In this document: piece after piece, positions 43,259 through 51,548 of the stretch
Position numbering within the stretch: the first letter of the stretch is position 1
How the letters are laid out: every line of letters starts with the position of its first letter
Assembly (NCBI RefSeq): GCF_000009765.2
Contig: NC_003155.5
Coordinates: 3,844,001 to 3,908,000 of the forward strand
Direction of reading: 5' to 3'
Source: Streptomyces avermitilis MA-4680 = NBRC 14893
Lineage (GTDB): Bacteria; Actinomycetota; Actinomycetes; Streptomycetales; Streptomycetaceae
DNA: 64,000 nucleotides
Notes under the pieces: generated by a model
Databases searched by the model: none
Told to the model about the DNA's origin: nothing
The model's input: the letters and a program-made list of their open reading frames with translations, nothing else
Made by a program: the position numbers and the translations under genes

Positions 43259-43705
43259 TCAGGTGGCGTCCGCGTCGAAGGGCGGGCGCTCGTCCGCTTC
43301 GAGCTGCTCGCGCTTCTTCGTCATGTCGACCGTGCCGCCGGCGGAGCCGTTGGCCGACGAGGAGGAGGCGGAGGTCTCGGACTCACGGCCGTGCACCGCG
43401 TCCGTGACCTCGGCCATCTCCTTCTTCAGGTCGAAGCCGTTGCGGATCTCCTTGAGCCCCAGCTCGTCGTTGTCCAGCTGCTTGCGGATGAACGTCTTGG
43501 GGTTGAGATCCTCGAACTCGAAGTCCTTGAACTCCGGACCGAGTTCCTCCCGTATGTCCTGCTTGGCGCTCTCCGAGAACTCGCGGATCTTACGGATGGT
43601 GCGCGTGACGTCCTGGATCATCTTCGGAAGCTTGTCCGGGCCGAAGACGAGCACAGCAAGGACAACGAGCGTCACCAGCTCAAGCGGTCCTATGTCATTG
43701 AACAC
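43259..43705 (-). CDS. tatB: Twin-arginine translocase subunit TatB
   Basis: 148-residue TatB. One N-terminal transmembrane helix (GPLELVTLVVLAVLVFGPDKLP) ending in the conserved FGPDKLP hinge is followed by an amphipathic helix and a long charged cytoplasmic region (PKMIQDVTRTIRKIREFSES). TatB works with TatC as receptor for folded twin-arginine substrates. No tatA or tatC is in the window. It lies next to the HtrA/anti-sigma/SigE genes, as in mycobacteria. Confidence 0.9.
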   Translation of the reverse strand: MFNDIGPLELVTLVVLAVLVFGPDKLPKMIQDVTRTIRKIREFSESAKQDIREELGPEFKDFEFEDLNPKTFIRKQLDNDELGLKEIRNGFDLKKEMAEVTDAVHGRESETSASSSSANGSAGGTVDMTKKREQLEADERPPFDADAT

Positions 43706-43909
43706 CTTGCAGCTCCTTGCGATGTCCTCGGCCCTCGGCAGGTCTTTCCGTGGTCCGGGCCGGGTCCACGGTACCCGGGGTTCCCGTCCGACCGGTACTG
43801 TCCCGAGGCCTTCGACCGCGTGTACACACCCGGTTTTCCGGGATGTTTGCCTAGTGAGACCCGGTTTCGGGCCGTACCTGTGAAGTTGGTGTCAGTTGCC
43901 GCGGCTCCG

Positions 43910-46082
43910 TCAGGCCCCGGACGCGGAGCCCAGGACGAGGGTGACCGGCTTCTCCTTGCCGTCGCGTTCGACGGTCAGCGCCAGGCGGTCGCCGGGGCGG
44001 TGGGCGCGGATCTTGACGATGAGTTCCTCCCCGGAGTGGATGCGCTGCCCGTCGACCTCGGTGATGACGTCCCCGGCCTGGATGCCGGCCCGGTCGCCGG
44101 GGCCGCCCCGCGTCACCGGGGACCCGCCGTCGTTGCTCTTCGTGCCGACCCGCGCGCCGTCGCCCGTGTAGTCCATGTCGAGGGTCACGCCGATCACGGG
44201 GTGGGTGGCCCTGCCGGTGTTGATCAGCTCCTCCGCGACCCGCTTGGCCTGGTTGACCGGGATGGCGAAGCCGAGCCCGATGGAACCGGCCTGGCCGCTC
44301 TGGTCGGAGCTGCTGTCGGCGGAGCGGATGGCGGAGTTGATGCCGACGACCCGGGCCTTGGAGTCGAGGAGAGGGCCGCCCGAGTTGCCGGGGTTGATGG
44401 GGGCGTCGGTCTGGAGCGCGTCCACGTACGAGACGTCGCTGCCGTCGCCCTTCTCACCGCCGGCGGTGATGGGCCGCTCCTTGGCGCTGATGATCCCTGA
44501 GGTGACGGTGTTCGCGAGGTCGAAGGGCGCGCCGATGGCGACGACCGGGTCGCCGACCTGGACGTTGTCGGAGTTGCCGAGGGGCATGGGCTTGAGCCCG
44601 CCGACCCCGCTCACCTTGACGACGGCGAGGTCATAGCCGCTGTCCCGTCCGACGACGGTGGCCTTTGCGGTCTCGCCGCCGCTGAAGGTCACGGATATCT
44701 CGCCGCTCGATCCGGCCGGTTCGACGACGTGGTTGTTGGTCAGGATGTGCCCGCGGCCGTCGAGTACGAAGCCGGTGCCGGTGCCCTCCGCGGCGGAGCC
44801 CTTGACGTGCAGGGTCACCACGCTGGGCAGCGCGCGGGCGGCGATCCCCGCGACGCTGTCCGCGGCCCGCTCCTCGGACTCCTGGCCGGCCTGCGGCAGC
44901 TCCACGTCCGTGACCCCGCCGGTGCGCTCCAGATACACGCCGACGGCTCCGCCGATCCCGCCGGAGACGAGGGCGAGGACCACGGCTCCCAGCACGAGCA
45001 CCCTGACTCGCGCGCTTGCGCCGCTCCTCCCGGGAGCGCGACTGCGGTGCCTCGTCTGGTGCACGGGGGCGGAGGTGGCGGCCCATGGGTCGTAGTTTTG
45101 CCAGGGGGCGGACATGGGGCTGCGGCCGGCGACGCGGGGCCGCCCAGTTGGGCTCGCCATGCGTCGGTGCCCAGGGCGCCGTGCGTCCGGTGTCCCGAGG
45201 GCGCGGCATGTGCCTGGGCAGTCATGGGAGGCGCTCTCGGGCGGCGTGCCTGTTGGGCGGGCGTGGTCGCCTGGGCAACTGGACGGGCGGAGCCCGCTGC
45301 CCAGGGCCCCCGCATGCCCGTACCGCGTGGGTGCTGTAGGGATCGGGATCGTGCAGCGGCTTGGGCCGGTCGACGGGAACACCGCCCGGGGCATCGGCCG
45401 GGGTGCCGGGCACGGCCGCCGCGGGGGCGGCTTCGCCCTCGGCTTCGACGGTCGTGTGGGCAGCACCGGCGGGAGCGTGGGCCGCGGCGGCAGAAGCGTC
45501 GGCCGCGTCGACGGACGCGTCGGCCACACCGGCGGACGCGGCGTCGGGCGAAACGCGGGACACCGCCGGCACGGGGGCGACTTCGGCATCGGCAGACGCG
45601 GGGCCCGCGGCAACGGCCAGGTCAGCCGCAGCAGACGTCTCCTGGGCCGCTTCGGCCGTCGCGTCCGGCGCCGTCGCGCCGGTGGGTACCTCGTCGGACG
45701 GACCGCTCCCCCGGCGCGTCGAAGCCGGGCGCTCCAACTCGAAGTCCCCGTCGCCGACGGGGACTTCACGTACGGGCACCCCGACCGGCCGACTGAGCTC
45801 GAAGTCGCCGTCGGACTCAGCCGACTCGGCCACGCCGCTGACCGCCCCACCGGCGCCGGCGCCGGCATCGGCACCCGCACCCGCACCCGCACCCGCACCC
45901 GTCACCGCGTCAGTCGGTCCACCGTCCGTGGAAGCCGCCGCGCCGGAGCGTCCCTCGGGCGAACCCACCCCGCCGCTCTCCACCGCGTCCGGCTCCGGCG
46001 GGCCCCCGAACGGGTCGGCACCCCCCGCGGGCACCCGCGGGCGGCTCCACCACTTCGGCTTCGTGGGCTTCCCCTCGTTCAT
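43910..46082 (-). CDS. htrA: HtrA/DegP-like membrane-anchored serine protease with an apparent frameshift in the N-terminal linker
   Basis: A full-length gene runs from ATG 46082 (MNEGKPTKPKWWSRPRVP, GGGGAGAG ribosome-binding site) but two frames are needed. The first stops at 45222 after PLHDPDPYSTHAV; the catalytic frame picks up around 45330 (RYGHAG) and runs to 43910. The N-terminal cytoplasmic part is Ala/Gly/Asp-rich, with GAGAGAGA repeats. Then a helix near VLVLGAVVLALVSGGIGGAV crosses the membrane. The extracellular trypsin-like domain has His in TNNHVVE, Asp in SGYDLAVVKV and Ser in GNSGGPLL, followed by one PDZ domain (GIQAGDVITEVDGQ). It degrades misfolded envelope proteins. An ATG at 45115 inside the catalytic frame has no ribosome-binding site. 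Confidence 0.8.
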
Positions 46083-46221
46083 GCTCTCCCCACACCCGGC
46101 CCGCGGCGCTACGGCGCCCGCGGTCACCGCAGAATCGTCGATTCCGCGCTCGGATCCCTCCCACGAACGCGGCTCACCATGGATTCAACCAGGTTCACGG
46201 GCCGCGGCGCAGAGGTCGGGT

Positions 46222-47226
46222 TCAGGGTGCGGTGGGGGAGGTGGGAGAGGGGAACGAGGTGGCGTCCGGCGCGACGAGCAGGCCGGGTGCGGTGACACCC
46301 GCCGCCGTCGACCATGAGGACAGCGCGACCGGTGCCGCCTCGGTGAGCGGACGTATGAGGGGGGACATCACGGCGGCACCGGCCACCACGGGAGCGGTCA
46401 GCGTGTGCAGGTCCGGCAGCTTCCGGGCCGCCGGGGTGGGGGCTCCGGGCAGCAGCGGCGCCGACACCTCGGTGGGCGCGACAGCGGTCTCGCCGAGCGA
46501 GCGCTGTCCCTGGCCGAGGAGCGGGCCGACGGAGCGACGGCGCTGGGACTCCGGCGCCGTGGCGGCTCCGGCGCCCGGAGTGCGCATCGGTGTCACATTG
46601 CTTCCGGAGCCCGATCCGCCCCGCGCGTCGGCCGCGGTGTCGGTCGGCACCCCGGTCGCCGACACTCCGCCGAGCGCGATCGCGGCCAGCGACACCGCTC
46701 CGGCGGCGACGAAGGCGAACCGCATGCCGCGCGTGGCCGACCGCTCGGCCTCGTGCCGGCTGACGTCATGGATGCGGAAGCCACGGTCCCCGGACAGGGC
46801 CCGGTCCTCGGACGGTGACAGCGCGGTGGCGTGCGGCCCGGAAGGGACGTAGCCGAAAGACGTCTCACCCCTCACTCCGAAGACCCCGGCGCCCCCAGGG
46901 ACTCCGGGCCTGCCGGACAGTCTTCTGCCGAAGCCTCCCCCGTCGAGCGGCGAACCACTGCCGTCGGAGTCGCCTCCCCCGGGCAGCCCCTGGAGGCGTG
47001 CCAGGAAGCTCTCGGAGGGGGGTGGCGGGGCCACTTCCGCAAAGACGTTCTTCAGTCGGCGCTGTGCGTCGGCCTCGGCCTTGCACTTGGCGCAGGTGGC
47101 CAGGTGGGCCAGCACACGCTCGCGCGACTCATGACCGAGCTCCCCGTCCACCAGGGCAGAGAGTCGGTCTCCCAGATGCTGATCCGCAATACGCCGCTCA
47201 GCGGAGTTCGGCCGTGTTCCACTCAC
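46222..47226 (-). CDS. rseA: Zinc-binding anti-sigma factor (RseA-like) for the adjacent ECF sigma
   Basis: 334-residue membrane-anchored anti-sigma factor. The N-terminal cytoplasmic ZAS domain has the H-x3-C-x2-C signature as AHLATCAKC within LSALVDGELGHESRERVLAHL. A Gly/Ser-rich linker leads to one transmembrane helix (FAFVAAGAVSLAAIALGGV), and the extracytoplasmic C-terminal part is Pro/Ala/Thr-rich. GTG start overlaps the sigma-factor stop (GTGA), so the pair is translationally coupled, matching sigE-rseA in mycobacteria. It would hold SigE inactive until stress. Confidence 0.9.
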   Translation of the reverse strand: MSGTRPNSAERRIADQHLGDRLSALVDGELGHESRERVLAHLATCAKCKAEADAQRRLKNVFAEVAPPPPSESFLARLQGLPGGGDSDGSGSPLDGGGFGRRLSGRPGVPGGAGVFGVRGETSFGYVPSGPHATALSPSEDRALSGDRGFRIHDVSRHEAERSATRGMRFAFVAAGAVSLAAIALGGVSATGVPTDTAADARGGSGSGSNVTPMRTPGAGAATAPESQRRRSVGPLLGQGQRSLGETAVAPTEVSAPLLPGAPTPAARKLPDLHTLTAPVVAGAAVMSPLIRPLTEAAPVALSSWSTAAGVTAPGLLVAPDATSFPSPTSPTAP

Positions 47227-47996
47227 GCGGACGCGCCCCCTCCTCCCAGCACGGGCACACCCGTGACCGCGAAGGAACGGCGTTCCGCGCGGGCCGCGGG
47301 CGAGCGGTGCGCAAGGGCCTTGCGCAGCTGCGAACGTCCGCGGTGGATCCGGCTGCGGACCGTGCCGAGCTTGACGCCCAGGGTCGCGGCGATCTCCTCG
47401 TACGACAGCCCTTCGATGTCGCACAGGACGACCGCGGCGCGGAACTCGGGCGCCAGCGTGTCGAGGGCCTGCTGGACGTCCGCGTCGAAGTGCGCGTCGT
47501 TGAAGACCTGCTGGGGGGACGGCTCGCGGCTGGGCAGGCGCTCGGCCGCGTCGTCACCGAGGGCGTCGAAGCGGATGCGCTGCTTGCGGCGGACCATGTC
47601 CAGGAAGAGGTTCGTGGTGATGCGGTGCAGCCAGCCCTCGAACGTGCCGGGCGTGTACGTCGACAGGGAGCGGAAGACCCGGACGAAGACTTCCTGGGTC
47701 AGGTCCTCGGCGTCGTGCTGGTTGCCGGTGAGGCGGTACGCCAGGCGGTAGACCCTGCCGCTGTGCGTGCTGACGATCTCCTCCCAGGTGGGCGGAGTCC
47801 ACGCCTGCGAGTCCGCGTCGGTGGCGAAGGTCGCGGTCTGCGCGGTGGTGGCAGCGTGGTGCTTGTCAGCGATGTCGGTCACGGATTTCGGCTCACCCGC
47901 CGACCTGAGGAAGCGCCGCAGCACTCCTCTCCGATCCACAGGCGCAGCCGCACCTCCCCTATCGGCTCTGGTGGTGTCCAGTGGAGCCCCTACCAT
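47223..47996 (-). CDS. sigE: ECF sigma factor, SigE (Rv1221-like)
   Basis: 257-residue extracytoplasmic-function sigma factor. Region 2 is DAEDLTQEVFVRVFRSLSTY and nearby GTFEGWLHRITTNLFLDMVRR. Region 4 is the helix-turn-helix GLSYEEIAATLGVKLGTVRS-RIHRG. The ATG at 47996 is chosen for the GAGGTGG site and because the resulting length equals that of M. tuberculosis SigE (from memory). In-frame ATGs upstream at 48128, 48104 and 48071 give extensions of up to 44 residues. Followed by its anti-sigma factor and HtrA, it likely controls envelope stress. The gene symbol follows the mycobacterial name; Streptomyces uses sigE for another sigma factor. Confidence 0.92.
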   Translation of the reverse strand: MVGAPLDTTRADRGGAAAPVDRRGVLRRFLRSAGEPKSVTDIADKHHAATTAQTATFATDADSQAWTPPTWEEIVSTHSGRVYRLAYRLTGNQHDAEDLTQEVFVRVFRSLSTYTPGTFEGWLHRITTNLFLDMVRRKQRIRFDALGDDAAERLPSREPSPQQVFNDAHFDADVQQALDTLAPEFRAAVVLCDIEGLSYEEIAATLGVKLGTVRSRIHRGRSQLRKALAHRSPAARAERRSFAVTGVPVLGGGGASA

Positions 47997-48216
47997 AGCC
48001 ACCTCGCCCGTTAGCTCCGGATAAGCGGTTTTACGAGAATTTGATACGCGCTCATATGACCGCGTCAGCATTTGCTCGACGTCCCGTTCGGCATCCTCAT
48101 CCATCCACTGCCCCCCGCTGCGATCCACACCCTTCTAAACGCCCGGTCCCATCAGCGGGTTCCCGACACCAACGGATACAGTCACGCCCAGGCAACCACG
48201 GGGACAGGAGAGGGTC

Positions 48217-48849
48217 ATTACCGGCAACCGGCAGACGAGCTGGGCGTTCGCCGACGCCTTTGTCGCCGAGGAAGAGGCGCTGCGCTGGGCCCGGGACCGG
48301 GCTCGGGAAGCAGGGCTGCGCTCGGTGTCGCCGGGCACCGGCGCGGCACTGCGGTTGCTCGCCGCCACCGTGGACGCCAAGGCCGTCGCGGAGATCGGGA
48401 CCGGCACCGGAGTCTCCGGGATTCATCTGCTGCACGGCATGCGGCCGGACGGCGTGCTGACCACCGTGGACCCGGAGCCGGAGCGCCAGCAGTTCGCCCG
48501 GCAGGCCTTCCGCGCGGCCGGCTTCGCCAGCAACCGTGCCCGCTTCATCCCGGGCCGCGCCCTGGACGTGCTGCCCCGGCTCGCGGACTCGGGCTACGAC
48601 CTCGTCTTCTGTGACGGTGACCGCCTGGAGTGCCTGGACTATCTCGCTGAATCGTTGCGCCTGCTGCGTCCTGGCGGGCTCGTCGTCTTCGAGGGTGTCT
48701 TCGCGGACGGTCGCACGGTGGACTCGGGACCGCAGCCCGCTGAGGTCGGGCGGCTGCGGGAGCTGCTGCGCGCGGTGCGCGAGAGCCCGGATCTGGTGCC
48801 CTCGCTGCTGCCGGTGGGCGACGGGCTGCTGTGCGCGGTCAAGCGCTGA
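48217..48849 (+). CDS. O-methyltransferase (class I SAM-dependent), probable ATT start
   Basis: 210-residue methyltransferase. Motif I is VAEIGTGTGVSGIHLL, with acidic residues TVDPEPE, RFIPGRALDVLPRLADSGYD and LVFCDGDR; it matches the small O-methyltransferase group that binds SAM and Mg2+. Homologous to Rv1220c, next to sigE there too. No ATG, GTG or TTG lies between the upstream stop (48136) and the conserved N-terminus; ATT at 48217 is the best-placed initiator, 6 nt after AGGAG. A start at the internal GTG 48325 would remove conserved residues. Confidence 0.85.
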   Translation: MTGNRQTSWAFADAFVAEEEALRWARDRAREAGLRSVSPGTGAALRLLAATVDAKAVAEIGTGTGVSGIHLLHGMRPDGVLTTVDPEPERQQFARQAFRAAGFASNRARFIPGRALDVLPRLADSGYDLVFCDGDRLECLDYLAESLRLLRPGGLVVFEGVFADGRTVDSGPQPAEVGRLRELLRAVRESPDLVPSLLPVGDGLLCAVKR

Positions 48850-48959
48850 GCCGGCGAGCCACGGGCACCAGCCGCTGAAGCCTGGGCACCAGCCCCTGAA
48901 CAGCGGGTACGTGGGGCACGTACTCGGGTACGTGAGGCACGTACTCCTGGAAAAGCAGC

Positions 48960-48987
48960 GCCCCGGCACCTACGAGGATGCCGGGGC
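48960..48987. terminator. Hairpin terminator, convergent gap
   Basis: GCCCCGGCA (48960-48968) pairs with TGCCGGGGC (48979-48987) around a 10-base loop, between the methyltransferase stop and the DUF3117 gene. Just upstream, GGTACGTGGGGCACGTACTC is repeated with variation (48906-48950). Confidence 0.75.
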
Positions 48988-49014
48988 AGCTGAAAGGGTA
49001 TGGTCGTTTCCGCG

Positions 49015-49182
49015 TCAGCCGACGACCTTCTTGAGGGCGTCGCCGAGAGCGTCCGCCTCGTCCGGGGTCAGCTCGACGACGAGCCGACCGCCGCCTTCGA
49101 GCGGAACTCGCATGACGATGCCCCGCCCCTCCTTGGTCACCTCGAGCGGGCCATCGCCCGTCCGCGGCTTCATGGCCGCCAT
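49015..49182 (-). CDS. DUF3117 family small protein
   Basis: 55-residue protein, MAAMKPRTGDGPLEVTKEG through RLVVELTPDEADALGDALKK, matching the actinobacterial DUF3117 family (Rv1211-like). Start at 49182 with AGGAAGGGGA upstream. Likely a small beta-sheet protein. Its role is unknown. Neighbouring tagA, DivIVA-motif and folP2 genes are conserved in the same block. Confidence 0.85.
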   Translation of the reverse strand: MAAMKPRTGDGPLEVTKEGRGIVMRVPLEGGGRLVVELTPDEADALGDALKKVVG

Positions 49183-49558
49183 GCTCGTTCCCCTTCCTGA
49201 AACCAGCTCATCGTCGCCGACGGCCCCATGGGAGGGCACGCGCGCCTGTTGGTAGGACACGCGTCACCGGCATCGAACACATTGCTTCCAGGCCATTATC
49301 CCGCATCTCAGGACCCGATGACCAACATCAGTCGGCATCGCTTGGGCAACGCGCGCGAGCAAAACCACTCAATTCGGCGATGTGACTGCGATACTGCGCC
49401 GCCGCACGGACTTCTGCCGAGCGGAAACGGTCCTGATTTCTTTGACGCAGGTCACATGTCCGGTCCGGTCCGCCGTCGGTGATCTCCGCCATGCTGTCCT
49501 TCGGAAGCAGGGCGTACCGACCGGTACGGCCGAGCCGCGACACCTGAGGGGAACCACC
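49183..49558. other. 376-bp intergenic region with an operator-like palindrome
   Basis: Divergent promoter region between DUF3117 and the enoyl-CoA hydratase genes. A palindrome CGTACCG-AC-CGGTACG (49513-49528) lies 30 bp before the hydratase start. No gene is convincing; TTGACG at 49440 is a possible -35. Confidence 0.5.
49513..49528. promoter_or_regulatory. Candidate TetR-type operator
   Basis: Perfect 7-bp arms CGTACCG and CGGTACG separated by AC. The ACCGACCGGT core is like sites bound by TetR-family regulators of acyl-CoA metabolism, and it sits directly in front of the enoyl-CoA hydratase gene. Confidence 0.45.
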
Positions 49559-50362
49559 ATGGCCGACACCGTGCTCTACGAGGTGAGCGACGGGCTCGCG
49601 ACGATCACGCTGAACCGCCCCGAGGCGATGAACGCGATGAACATCGCGACCAAGGTCGCCTTCCGGGACGCGGCGCGGACAGCCGCCGACGACGAAGCCG
49701 TACGGGCGATCCTGCTCACCGCGGCCGGCGACCGGGCGTTCTGCGTGGGCCAGGACCTGAAGGAGCACATCGGGCTGCTGGCCTCGGACAAGCAGTCCGG
49801 GTCGGGGCAGACGATGAGCACCGTGCGCGAGCACTACAACCCGATCGTGCGGGCGCTGACCGGCGCGGCGAAGCCGGTGGTGGCGGCGGTGAACGGGGTC
49901 GCGGCCGGGGCGGGTTTCGGTTTCGCGCTCGCCGCGGACTACCGGATCGTGGCGGACACGGCGGCCTTCAACACCTCGTTCGCCGGGGTCGCGCTGACCG
50001 CCGACTCCGGGATCTCCTGGACCCTGCCGCGCGTCATCGGCCCGAGCCGCGCCGCCGACCTGTTGCTCTTCCCGCGCAGCATCACCGCGCAGGAGGCGTA
50101 CGAGTGGGGCATCGCGAACCGGGTGGTCCCCGCCGCCGAACTGCGCGCCGAGGCACAGAAGGTGGCGCGGTCCCTGGCCGAAGGCCCGACCGTGGCGTAC
50201 GCGGCGCTGAAGGAGTCGCTCGCCTACGGGCTCTCCCACACCCTGGACGAGACCCTGGAGAAGGAGGACGAACTCCAGGCCCGCGCGGGCGCGTCCGAGG
50301 ACCACGGCATCGCGGTGCAGGCGTTCGTGAACAAGGAGAAGCCGAAGTATCTGGGGCGGTGA
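49559..50362 (+). CDS. Enoyl-CoA hydratase/isomerase family protein
   Basis: 267-residue crotonase-fold protein. ATITLNRPEAMNAMN, the oxyanion-hole segment AFCVGQDLKEH, and VNGVAAGAGFGFALAADYRI are standard. The usual glutamates (E near 120 and 140 in ECH-1) are not obvious: FAGVALTADSGISWTLPRVIG has Asp in that region, as in PaaG-type isomerases. A role in phenylacetate or fatty-acid breakdown is plausible but not shown by neighbours. TGAGGGG site. No gpgS gene is present where the mycobacterial block has it. Confidence 0.88.
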   Translation: MADTVLYEVSDGLATITLNRPEAMNAMNIATKVAFRDAARTAADDEAVRAILLTAAGDRAFCVGQDLKEHIGLLASDKQSGSGQTMSTVREHYNPIVRALTGAAKPVVAAVNGVAAGAGFGFALAADYRIVADTAAFNTSFAGVALTADSGISWTLPRVIGPSRAADLLLFPRSITAQEAYEWGIANRVVPAAELRAEAQKVARSLAEGPTVAYAALKESLAYGLSHTLDETLEKEDELQARAGASEDHGIAVQAFVNKEKPKYLGR

Positions 50363-50384
50363 CCCGGGGCGGGGCCCGGGGTCA
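50360..50384. terminator. Hairpin spanning two convergent stop codons
   Basis: TGACCCGGG (50360-50368) pairs with CCCGGGGTCA (50375-50384) with one bulged base. The outer bases are the stop codons of the hydratase gene and of tagA, so termination elements overlap the coding ends. Confidence 0.5.
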
Positions 50385-50963
50385 GTGGCTCCGGGCCACG
50401 CAGTCCGCCAGGTGGTCGTCGACCAGCCCGCACGCCTGCATCAGGGCATACGCCGTCGTCGGGCCGATGAAGCGGATGCCGCGCTTCTTGAGGGTCTTGG
50501 AGAGGGCCGTCGACTCGTCGGTGACCGCCGGCACGTCGGCGAGGGTCCTCGGGACGGGGCGGGCGGCCGGATCGGGGGCGAAGGACCAGATCAGCTCGTC
50601 CAGTTCACCGGCCGGCCAGTCGGCCAGCACGCGCGCGTTGGCGACCGTCGCCTCGATCTTCAACCGGTTGCGGATGATGCCCGGATCGGCGAGCAGGCGC
50701 TCCTTGTCGGCGTCCGTGAAGTCCGCCACCTTGCCGATCTCGAAGCCGGCGAAGGCGGCTCTGAACCCCTCCCGCCGACGCAGGATCGTGATCCAGGACA
50801 GGCCCGACTGGAAGGCCTCCAGGCACAGCCGCTCGTACAGCGCGTCGTCGCCGTGGACCGGGCGGCCCCACTCCTCGTCGTGATACGCCACGTAGTCCTC
50901 GGTCGACAGGGCCCACGGGCAGCGCAGCACGCCGTCCGAGCCGGCCAGGGCACCGCTGCTCAC
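50382..50963 (-). CDS. tag: DNA-3-methyladenine glycosylase I (TagA)
   Basis: 193-residue base-excision repair enzyme. Family features: CPWALSTEDYVAYHDEEWG at the N-terminus, LCLEAFQSGLSWITILRRRE, and the C-terminal RFIGPTTAYALMQACGLVDDH. A zinc site is formed by the N-terminal Cys (RCPWA) with C-terminal His/Cys (DDHLADC). Removes 3-methyladenine from alkylated DNA. The GTG start overlaps the stop of the upstream DivIVA-motif gene (GTGA). Confidence 0.92.
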   Translation of the reverse strand: MSSGALAGSDGVLRCPWALSTEDYVAYHDEEWGRPVHGDDALYERLCLEAFQSGLSWITILRRREGFRAAFAGFEIGKVADFTDADKERLLADPGIIRNRLKIEATVANARVLADWPAGELDELIWSFAPDPAARPVPRTLADVPAVTDESTALSKTLKKRGIRFIGPTTAYALMQACGLVDDHLADCVARSH

Positions 50964-51316
50964 TGGTGGTCCCCCTGGTCCCCCTCGACGGGCTTGTCCA
51001 TGGAGACCCTGGCCGTCCGAGCCCCGGCGAGGGCGGACTCCAGATCGGCGATGCGGGCGTCCCGCTCGGCGATCTCGGCGCCGAGGCGGCCCAGGGCGTC
51101 GTCCACGTCCGCCATGCGGTAGCCGCGGGGGGCGAGCGGGAAGCGCAGGGCCTCCACATCCGCGCGGTTCACGGGCCGGTCCGGAGGCAGGGGGTCGTCG
51201 AGCCGCTCGGCGGCCGCCTCGGGCAGCGGGGCGCTCTCGCCGCCGCCCACCACGGCCAGTGTCACCGCGGCGACCACGACGACGAGCGCGACGACCAGGA
51301 AAATGAACATGAACAT
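50960..51316 (-). CDS. DivIVA-motif membrane protein
   Basis: 118-residue protein. One N-terminal transmembrane helix (FMFIFLVVALVVVVAAVTLAV) is followed by the short DivIVA motif LRFPLAPRGYRMADVDDALG-RLG and a coiled coil (EIAERDARIADLESALAGAR). This motif is recognised in several actinobacterial membrane and polar proteins. Co-transcribed with tag, overlapping by 4 bp. Start at 51316 places the helix at the N-terminus. Confidence 0.82.
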   Translation of the reverse strand: MFMFIFLVVALVVVVAAVTLAVVGGGESAPLPEAAAERLDDPLPPDRPVNRADVEALRFPLAPRGYRMADVDDALGRLGAEIAERDARIADLESALAGARTARVSMDKPVEGDQGDHQ

Positions 51317-51548
51317 CGCTGGAGTCCCCACGCTCGGGTGCCGACGCGCAGCGCGTCGGCCGGAAGTGTCGAATCTGTCAGGGTCCGATCGTGCCATGCG
51401 GGTCTGACAGTTAAGGTCGCAGGCGGCGCGGGCCTGCCTTTCGGATCGGGTCGGCAGCAGCTTACGACGCCCGACAACCCCGCGGCCCGGGCCTGATCCT
51501 AAAGAACAGGCCTGCCGCAGCGGGACGTACTAGGAGAGGTCACAGGGG

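Noticed and set aside
43910..45898. Single 662-codon ORF as htrA
   Set aside because: Its first 190 codons are the wrong frame of the linker (MRVRVRVRV..., Arg/Pro/Ser-rich); the family N-terminus MNEGKPTKPKWW is in another frame. Treated as a frameshift instead.
46083..46221. SigE-type (GGAAC-N16-GTT) promoter before htrA
   Set aside because: GAACC is present on the minus strand, but the next GTT is too far (about 23 nt). No acceptable -10 at the right spacing.
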